18,592 bases of DNA from an uncultured Bacteroidales bacterium (GTDB lineage: Bacteria > Bacteroidota > Bacteroidia > Bacteroidales > Muribaculaceae), in NCBI GenBank assembly GCA_900549375.1, contig URNY01000040.1, forward strand, positions 1 to 18,592, written 5' to 3'. Positions 14,300 through 18,592 of the stretch are shown one piece after another (positions within the stretch are counted from its first letter, which is position 1; each line of letters begins with the position of its first letter). The position numbers were made by a program, and so were the translations under genes. The notes under the pieces were generated by a model that worked only from the letters and a program-made list of their open reading frames with translations, ran no database searches and was not told the origin of the DNA.

Positions 14300-15919
14300 A
14301 TGATTCTTATTATCTGCGAGAACATTCTCGCCACCAAGACCGTCGCCCTTTCTCTGGGCGCGAACACCGAAGCCGCCAACGGCATCTACACATCCGACAC
14401 CGTCACCGTAGCCAACATACCGCCTCGTTTCATACGCCAGACTCCGCTGTGCGAACTGGCCGAGGGAGAATATCCCTTCATGCCCGACAAGTTCCGTATG
14501 TCGGTGACGATGAAAGAGCTGGAGCGACAGCTCAAACCCCTGTTCCGTGCAGCCGGTGAAGTGGTGTTCGCCTCCGACGGCGGAGCCGACGCACAGGCAC
14601 GCTTCTTCAACATCTGCCGCCATTTCCGTGTCGGATGTCCCCGCAGCAGAATGTGGCTCACGCGCCTCAGCTACGGCGCCATACGCGGAGCCTTCCATTT
14701 CCGCGAGTCCGGGCGACACCTGCACCGCCTCGCACAGACCGGCCTTGTGTCGAAAGGCATGGATCTGATGTTCACATACAACATCAACCAGACATTTCTC
14801 CATATCGGACTGCCCGAATACGACCTTACCCGTCAGGAGGCAATCGCCCTTGACTATGTGGGCGACCTTACCGGCCGTTTCGACAGTTTCAACGGAATTC
14901 CTGACGGACATTCAATCCGCGTCAATGTCAACGGCGGCGAAGGATTTGAATCCGAAGCTGTCTGGGAAGCCGAGGAAGACGCTCTTGCAGTTGCCGACGA
15001 AATCCCTGTCGGTGAGACGGTATCGGCCACGCTGACGGTTGATGAGACCGACCGTTTCAATATCCGTTTCCACACGCTGCTCACGCTCCAGATGGACGCC
15101 TTCAACAATCTCGGCTTCATGCCCGCCCAGACTCTCAGACTGGCACAGAGCCTTTATGACAGGGGGCTTATCTCGTCGCCACTGACACGTTGCTCACACC
15201 TTCCCGAAAAGCTCCGTGGACATATCCAGACGGTATTCCCCGACACGCCCGGTTACCGCTGGGGCGAGAACGACGCGACCATTGACCACCACGCGATAAT
15301 CACCCTTCGCGCTATAGACCAGGAACTGCCCGAAAAGGAGAAGCAGCTCTACTGGCTCATATTCAACCGCATGAAGGCGGTTGTGGAGCAACAGCCGAGC
15401 CGCAAGTATGCCACCGTCGAGTTCAAGATAGGCGAAGCCGTGTTCTACCGCCGGTGGGAGCTTACCGGAGAGGCGTATGCAGTGACCGAGACGGGCACGT
15501 TCCAGACAGGCGTTACAATCGCAGACGCGGCGGTATATCCCTGCGATGCCCCGGTAGCCGAATCCAACGCCTTCACCGATGTGATGTGCGCCGTGACCTC
15601 AAAAGCGGAGTATGTCGATGAGATGATGCACACCAACGTGCCGTACACACTGGAAACCGGCGACTACGGCAGCGCACTGGACAGCCTCATACGCAAGGGA
15701 CTCGTCACTCTTGACGGCAACGATGTGTATCTCTCGCCCGAAGGTCAGTATGTCTATGACGAATTTGCCGGCCGCGAGTTCGCCGAGATGCTGCTCACAT
15801 GGCAGTTCGAGGCCAACAACCTCTACCAAGGCGACCAGTCCGGACGCTCGGTAATCGAGGACTTCTCAGGTTCCCTGCTGTGCATGATAGAGACAATCGA
15901 CCCCGAAGCCGGAGAGTAA
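14300..15919 (+). CDS. Exc-like topoisomerase III homologue lacking the catalytic tyrosine
   Basis: The 539-residue sequence follows the type IA topoisomerase order. A TOPRIM start IICENILATKTVALSLGA (3-20, Glu7 kept) is followed by VVFASDGGADAQARF (88-102), where D-x-D-R-E-G-Q is expected. Then come RMWLTRLSYGAIRGAF (118-132), a KGMDLMFTYNINQTF segment in place of R-x-x-DWL-x-G-x-N-x-TR, the active-site segment QSLYDRGLISSPLTRCSHLP, and a DHHAIITL motif. The normal active-site reading is I-T-Y-P-R-S/T-D; here Ser293 replaces the tyrosine, and the following Arg and Asp are changed. The second acidic TOPRIM residue is Gly95 and the glutamate is Asp97. Strand cleavage should be impossible. The full length and open frame argue against simple decay. 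CTnDOT Exc is a topoisomerase III needed for excision whose cleavage activity was, as I recall, reported to be dispensable. A structural role in the excision complex is my inference. Confidence 0.8.
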   Translation: MILIICENILATKTVALSLGANTEAANGIYTSDTVTVANIPPRFIRQTPLCELAEGEYPFMPDKFRMSVTMKELERQLKPLFRAAGEVVFASDGGADAQARFFNICRHFRVGCPRSRMWLTRLSYGAIRGAFHFRESGRHLHRLAQTGLVSKGMDLMFTYNINQTFLHIGLPEYDLTRQEAIALDYVGDLTGRFDSFNGIPDGHSIRVNVNGGEGFESEAVWEAEEDALAVADEIPVGETVSATLTVDETDRFNIRFHTLLTLQMDAFNNLGFMPAQTLRLAQSLYDRGLISSPLTRCSHLPEKLRGHIQTVFPDTPGYRWGENDATIDHHAIITLRAIDQELPEKEKQLYWLIFNRMKAVVEQQPSRKYATVEFKIGEAVFYRRWELTGEAYAVTETGTFQTGVTIADAAVYPCDAPVAESNAFTDVMCAVTSKAEYVDEMMHTNVPYTLETGDYGSALDSLIRKGLVTLDGNDVYLSPEGQYVYDEFAGREFAEMLLTWQFEANNLYQGDQSGRSVIEDFSGSLLCMIETIDPEAGE

Positions 15920-15944
15920 AACGCTGCAATCCGCTGTAAATCGC

Positions 15945-15994
15945 ATTTCTATCAAAAATAACCGGCCCAACATAGCCGAAAATCGGATAGAAAT
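15945..15994. repeat. Inverted repeat just upstream of the leader promoter
   Basis: ATTTCTATC (15945-15953) is repeated in inverse as GATAGAAAT (15986-15994), ending 3 bases before the TAACTTTG box at 15998. A small inner repeat CCGA/TCGG lies at 15976-15986. The 32-base spacing and contact with the promoter suggest an operator for one of the helix-turn-helix proteins. Alternatively it is the fold ending the upstream transcript, though no T run follows. Confidence 0.45.
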
Positions 15995-15997
15995 CAC

Positions 15998-16005
15998 TAA
16001 CTTTG
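15998..16005 (+). promoter_or_regulatory. -7 box of the promoter for the leader and HTH gene pair
   Basis: TAACTTTG is an exact TAnnTTTG match followed by C. No TTTG is present at the right distance upstream, where the inverted repeat lies instead, so activation by a bound protein is likely. Expected transcript start is near 16012, giving a leader of about 115 bases. Confidence 0.55.
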
Positions 16006-16011
16006 CCACTG

Positions 16012-16086
16012 AATCGCAGTCATAAATTTTATTTTTGATTGTGGATTTAGTGGTGAGGCAGCGGGAGGGATACCCGCTGCCTTTTT
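16012..16086 (+). ncRNA. Possible short leader RNA ended by an internal terminator
   Basis: A transcript starting after the box at 15998 and ending at the T run at 16082-16086 would be about 75 bases long. It would contain GTGGATTTAGTGGTG (16041-16055), which is perfectly complementary over 15 bases to 16103-16117, just ahead of the ATG at 16126. It could therefore act as an attenuated leader and also as a small RNA against the read-through message. Existence is inferred from the elements only. Confidence 0.45.
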
Positions 16087-16117
16087 ACAGTTTTATCCAC
16101 ACCACCACTAAATCCAC
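16041..16117 (+). repeat. 15-base inverted repeat enclosing a terminator
   Basis: GTGGATTTAGTGGTG (16041-16055) and CACCACTAAATCCAC (16103-16117) are perfect inverse copies. They enclose the terminator hairpin at 16056-16086, and the second copy ends 8 bases before the start codon at 16126. In the full transcript this helix would hide the region where ribosomes bind. Confidence 0.7.
16056..16086 (+). terminator. Intrinsic terminator inside the leader
   Basis: AGGCAGCGGG (16056-16065) pairs with CCCGCTGCCT (16073-16082) over 10 pairs, with a 7-base loop and five T at 16082-16086. It is a textbook intrinsic terminator placed between a promoter and the first codon of the gene at 16126, so it most likely acts as an attenuator. 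Confidence 0.75.
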
Positions 16118-16125
16118 TGAATTTT

Positions 16126-16428
16126 ATGTCAGAATTTATCCAGATTGAAAGGTCTGTATTGGAGGAGATTCTCGATCGGACTGCCTATCTGCGCAAGATA
16201 ATAACGGGTCTTTACGAGCGAGTGCGCAACAAAGAGCCTGATGATTGGCTTACGCTGGAACAGCTTTGCGAGTTTCTCAATATCTCTCCTTCAAAAGCAC
16301 GTTCTCTTAAGAAAAGCGGACGTATAGGATTTGTAAAAAGCGGCAAAAGTTATCTGTATCTCGCCGATGATGCTTTTCGCCTTCTTAAACGAGTAGAAGC
16401 TATTTCTGATGAAGGACACCATTCGTAA
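16126..16428 (+). CDS. Small HTH protein, excisionase-like (first of pair)
   Basis: The 100-residue product has an N-terminal helix (about 5-35, coiled-coil-like) and an HTH_17/excisionase-type winged helix at about 40-92 (DWLTLEQLCEFLNISPSKAR, then LKKSGRIGFVKSGKSYLYLA). Such pairs of about 100-residue proteins next to the integrase are usual in Bacteroidota integrative elements, where they act as recombination directionality factors or regulators (compare Xis2c/Xis2d). Its start is preceded by the leader with attenuator and inverted repeat, so expression is probably tightly controlled. It overlaps the next gene by 20 bases. Base composition is AT-richer than the topoisomerase-like gene. Confidence 0.75.
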   Translation: MSEFIQIERSVLEEILDRTAYLRKIITGLYERVRNKEPDDWLTLEQLCEFLNISPSKARSLKKSGRIGFVKSGKSYLYLADDAFRLLKRVEAISDEGHHS

Positions 16429-16693
16429 ATGCGATATTGAGAATTTCTATGCCGACAGTCTGGCGATACTTGAACTTGTAGAAAGACTGAGCGAAGGAAT
16501 CCAGCCATTATTTCTGGGCAAAAGATTCTATACTGATGCCCAACTCGCAGATAAACTCAATATTTCAAGACGTACCTTGCAGGAATATCGTGATAGCGGA
16601 CTGATAGCCTATTATCGGCTTGACGGCAAGATACTATATGCTGATGACGATGTGGAAATATTTTTGAAATCCACCTATAGACCCAGATACTGA
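16409..16693 (+). CDS. Small HTH protein, excisionase-like (second of pair)
   Basis: The 94-residue product shares its layout with the gene before it: a helix at about 8-32, then an HTH_17-type domain at about 40-88 (FYTDAQLADKLNISRRTLQE, YRDSGLIAYYRLDGKILYAD) and a C-terminal helix. Basic and aromatic residues in the recognition helix are typical of excisionase-like proteins. It overlaps its partner by 20 bases, which suggests coupled translation and possibly a heteromeric complex. It ends against a hairpin, beyond which the integrase gene converges from the other strand. An excisionase role is inferred from fold and position. Confidence 0.75.
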   Translation: MKDTIRKCDIENFYADSLAILELVERLSEGIQPLFLGKRFYTDAQLADKLNISRRTLQEYRDSGLIAYYRLDGKILYADDDVEIFLKSTYRPRY

Positions 16694-16700
16694 ACATGAG

Positions 16701-16731
16701 ACGCGGCCACCGGATTTTCCGATGACCGCGT
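16701..16731. terminator. Terminator between convergent HTH pair and integrase genes
   Basis: Bases 16701-16714 and 16718-16731 form a 14-position stem with a TTT loop. On the minus strand all positions pair (two G-T); on the plus strand two positions are C-A mismatches, but the stem is followed by TTTCTGTTTC. It probably stops both converging transcripts, better in the integrase direction as judged by pairing. Confidence 0.65.
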
Positions 16732-16752
16732 TTCTGTTTCGGATGGTGGTTG

Positions 16753-17985
16753 TCAGACGATTTGAAGAGTATTGAACTTGCTTCGCATCGTAGCCATACC
16801 ATCATAGACAGCTTGGTCTTGCATCTTTGCGTAGATTTGCGTTGTCTTGATATCGCTGTGACCGAGCATCTTGGAGATAACCTCGATTGATACGTTGTTG
16901 CATAGCGACATCGAGGCGAATGTGTGGCGGGCAACGTGAGTTGTGAGATGCTTCTTTATTCTTGCCAGATCAGCAATCTCTTTGAGATATGCGTTCATTT
17001 TCTGGTTGGTTATCACGGGCATTACCACCCCCTTTTCCTTGACTACGGGATGCTCGGCATATTTGAGAATGAGCTGACGGGGCACCTCCAGCATGGGCAC
17101 GATGCACATCTCTCCTGTCTTTGCGCGGGCTTTGCGTATCCATGTGTTGCCCTTATCGTCATCTTGTATATCGTCGTATGTAAGGGCTTTCATGTCGCAG
17201 AACGCAAGTCCTGTGAAGCAGCAGAACACGAAAGTGTCGCGTACTATCTCCAGACGGGGCAACTCTTTCAGGTCAAGTTCCATTATGACCTTGAGTTCGG
17301 CTTCAGTCAGAAACTGACGCTCGCTGTATGTGCGCTGATACTTTTTCCCGATGAACGGGTCATGGGAGATCCACTTGTGTGCCAGCGCATACTGCAACAC
17401 ATTTTTCACACAGCGCAGATAACGGACGGCTGCATTGTTGGCGCATCCTTTCTTCATGCGTAGAAAATGCTCGAAATCATCAAGCATACCGGATGTTACC
17501 TCCTTTATAGGGAGGTCGGGGACATTGTATTGGAGCTGGAAGAAATCCTCCAGATAGTCAGCGCAGCGCGTCCAGCGCTGATAGGTAGGTTTAACTATGT
17601 CGCCACGGTCGAGTTCCTCCTTGCGTTTTTCGTTTGCCTCGCGGAACACCTCACACATCATCTTAGGTTTTTCCATAGTGCCGAGATAATGGGCTTTAAG
17701 GATTGCGGGATTGACCAGCTTATTCTCGCGGATTAGCATATTGTGGATTTCACAGAAACGGGCACGCACAATTTCGAGGAATTTGTTAAGTTCCTTGTCG
17801 CGGCGCGATGTGCCGTCGCTCATGTTGCGTTTCTGGTTCCAGTGCTTTGGATTCACGGAACGGCCAATTGTAAACTCGGTCATCTGCCCGCCGACCGAGA
17901 TGCGGGCGTAAAGCGGATATTCGCTCTTGTCGGTCTTTGGCTTTCTGGCGTAGAAAGTCAGGGTGAAATAAGAATCGGATGTCAT
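16753..17985 (-). CDS. Tyrosine integrase of a mobile element
   Basis: The 410-residue enzyme has an N-terminal arm-binding domain (about 1-95, YFTLTFYARKPKTDKSEYPL), a SAM-like core-binding domain (about 108-210) and the catalytic domain (about 222-400). Catalytic residues visible are Lys289 (RAKTGEM), His350 and Arg353 (HVARHTFAS), His376 (LGHSDIKTT) and nucleophile Tyr385 (QIYAKM). The first arginine of the usual R-K-H-R-H-Y set is Ala261 (FTGLAFCDM), a substitution common among Bacteroidota element integrases; IntDOT also lacks it. The arm domain implies arm-type sites, and a cluster of GTGAGT/ACTCAC motifs lies upstream of the gene. It faces the two excisionase-like genes across a shared terminator and points away from the tRNA-Lys gene about 500 bases away. 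It should integrate and excise the element; target site not proven. Confidence 0.9.
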   Translation of the reverse strand: MTSDSYFTLTFYARKPKTDKSEYPLYARISVGGQMTEFTIGRSVNPKHWNQKRNMSDGTSRRDKELNKFLEIVRARFCEIHNMLIRENKLVNPAILKAHYLGTMEKPKMMCEVFREANEKRKEELDRGDIVKPTYQRWTRCADYLEDFFQLQYNVPDLPIKEVTSGMLDDFEHFLRMKKGCANNAAVRYLRCVKNVLQYALAHKWISHDPFIGKKYQRTYSERQFLTEAELKVIMELDLKELPRLEIVRDTFVFCCFTGLAFCDMKALTYDDIQDDDKGNTWIRKARAKTGEMCIVPMLEVPRQLILKYAEHPVVKEKGVVMPVITNQKMNAYLKEIADLARIKKHLTTHVARHTFASMSLCNNVSIEVISKMLGHSDIKTTQIYAKMQDQAVYDGMATMRSKFNTLQIV

Positions 17986-18009
17986 TTCTCTGTGGGTTTA
18001 ATGGTTATA

Positions 18010-18040
18010 TAAATATAATCATTTTTACCGACATATCAAA
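18010..18040 (-). promoter_or_regulatory. Promoter of the integrase gene
   Basis: On the minus strand TTTG (18040-18037), exactly 19 bases, then TATATTTA (18017-18010) matches TTTG-N19-TAnnTTTG at all but the last base. Transcription would start near 18003, about 18 bases before the ATG at 17985. Confidence 0.6.
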
Positions 18041-18436
18041 ACTGAGAAAAGCATCTAATATCGCAATACAAGTCATTTAGGATACTCACGCCCTATATGT
18101 GTGCAAACCGTGAGTCCGGCTCACAGATTAAAATGGCGCAAAGCGCGGCAATCAGTGTCATGGAGTGAATTTAGGCAGGATTTATAGTTAAAGAATATTT
18201 CAAGAGTTAAAGAGTGTTTACAAACTCTGAAAATTGCGACCCCAACCGGGCCGAAGGTTCCATCCTCCGTTCAAAACCCCACTTTGAGTGGCTTGATTTA
18301 GGGCTAAAAGCCGCTATATCAGCCGACTCACTGACGATTCCCGCCAACCGTGAGTCGAATTACTCACAAATGTGAGTACTCACTAATGACTCACTCACAG
18401 CCTCTGTATTCTGCGCAAATCTGAAATTTTGGCAAA
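18041..18436. other. Non-coding region between integrase and tRNA, likely element end
   Basis: No gene is visible. Besides the GTGAGT/ACTCAC cluster it contains a direct repeat AGTTAAAGA (18186-18194 and 18205-18213, 19 bases apart) and GTTT-AC-AAAC at about 18217-18226. I looked for a copy of the tRNA 3' end elsewhere in the window to define attachment sites and found none, so the exact element border is unresolved. Confidence 0.4.
18084..18398. repeat. Cluster of GTGAGT/ACTCAC motifs upstream of the integrase
   Basis: Nine copies of the hexamer ACTCAC or its complement GTGAGT occur, beginning at 18084, 18110, 18326, 18350, 18362, 18372, 18378, 18389 and 18393. Six of them are packed in 49 bases, and a perfect 12-base palindrome GTGAGTACTCAC lies at 18372-18383. 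A further CTCAC is at 18120. The dense group between integrase and tRNA gene is what arm-type or Xis binding sites of an att region would look like. Confidence 0.6.
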
Positions 18437-18474
18437 TTAAAAAAGCACTGAAAATCAAGTGATTTCAGTGCTTT
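18437..18474 (-). terminator. Terminator of the tRNA-Lys gene
   Basis: On the minus strand bases 18474-18460 and 18457-18442 form a stem of about 15 pairs with one bulged A, followed by six T. It lies 25 bases beyond the tRNA 3' end. An outer inverted repeat TGGCAAAT/ATTTGCCA (18430-18437, 18481-18488) brackets it. Confidence 0.75.
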
Positions 18475-18498
18475 GCGGCGATTTGCCATTTTGTCTTG

Positions 18499-18571
18499 TG
18501 ACCCCGGTGGGGCTCGAACCCACGACCCAATGATTAAGAGTCATTTGCTCTACCAACTGAGCCACGGAGTC
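18499..18571 (-). tRNA. tRNA-Lys (anticodon CTT)
   Basis: Read on the minus strand the 73 bases fold as a complete tRNA. The acceptor stem is GACTCCG/CGGGGTC with one G-T pair, the D stem GCTC/GAGC, the anticodon stem AATGA/TCATT with loop CTCTTAA, and the T stem GTGGG/CCCAC with loop TTCGAGC. The discriminator base is A and CCA is not encoded. The anticodon CTT reads the lysine codon AAG. Its 3' end faces the integrase, the usual orientation when an element has integrated at a tRNA gene, but no duplicated 3' segment was found in the window. Confidence 0.95.
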
Positions 18572-18592
18572 ATTGCGCTGGAGTTCGAATGC

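Noticed and set aside
14267..14911. A 214-codon minus-strand frame rich in Gly, Glu and Val
   Set aside because: Antisense shadow of the topoisomerase-like gene; composition and lack of motifs indicate no real protein.
16924..17463. A 179-codon plus-strand frame inside the integrase gene
   Set aside because: Antisense to the integrase SAM-like and catalytic domains, with no independent support.
18437..18571. tRNA-Lys 3' end as the element attachment site
   Set aside because: Position and orientation fit, but no second copy of the 3' end exists in the window and the tRNA has its own intact terminator, so an att call cannot be supported.
1..18592. CRISPR array, insertion sequence or rRNA
   Set aside because: No regularly spaced repeats, no transposase with terminal repeats and no rRNA-like segments were seen.

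Overview
The window looks like Bacteroidales DNA, most likely a gut Bacteroides, Muribaculaceae or Parabacteroides relative. Three things point there. Several genes are preceded by the Bacteroidota promoter boxes (TTTG, about 19-20 bases, TAnnTTTG). The proteins are typical of the group: TonB-receptor-like barrels, Cys-anchored lipoproteins, a DKNYY-type protein, and DUF4099/DUF3945 next to a topoisomerase III homologue. The tyrosine recombinase has the Bacteroidota form of the catalytic domain. No species can be named from the sequence.

Left edge (1-1775): a cut-off minus-strand gene, then three short co-directional genes (DKNYY-like, two-helix membrane protein, DUF2750-like) resembling an accessory or immunity-type cluster, then a GC-richer stretch with a decayed minus-strand reading frame.

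Cell-envelope block (1776-10113): a membrane-spanning TPR sensor with a C-terminal DNA-binding-like domain is followed by a well-formed promoter preceded by four ATGCAAG-type half-sites. Downstream lie a membrane protein, two lipoproteins, an outer-membrane receptor-like barrel, a small porin-like barrel, a secreted two-lobed aspartic protease and another lipoprotein, all on the plus strand. I infer that the sensor controls this block and that the block acts at the outer membrane and periplasm. Its substrate is unknown.

Mobile-element control block (10223-17985): an NtrC/RteB-like regulator whose receiver and AAA+ catalytic residues are lost; a structured RNA with its own promoter and terminator; a small membrane protein; a helix-turn-helix protein; a DUF4099/DUF3945 protein; a topoisomerase III (Exc-like) homologue lacking the catalytic tyrosine; a leader with a terminator enclosed by a 15-base inverted repeat; two overlapping helix-turn-helix (excisionase-like) genes; and, facing them, a tyrosine integrase. 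The arrangement recalls the regulation/excision module of CTnDOT-type conjugative transposons, but both large enzymes appear to be pseudoenzymes.

Right edge (17986-18592): a 500-base non-coding stretch rich in GTGAGT/ACTCAC motifs (probable recombinase or Xis binding region), then a tRNA-Lys(CTT) gene with its terminator on the minus strand. The tRNA is a plausible integration landmark, but the other end of the element is not visible and no att duplication was found.
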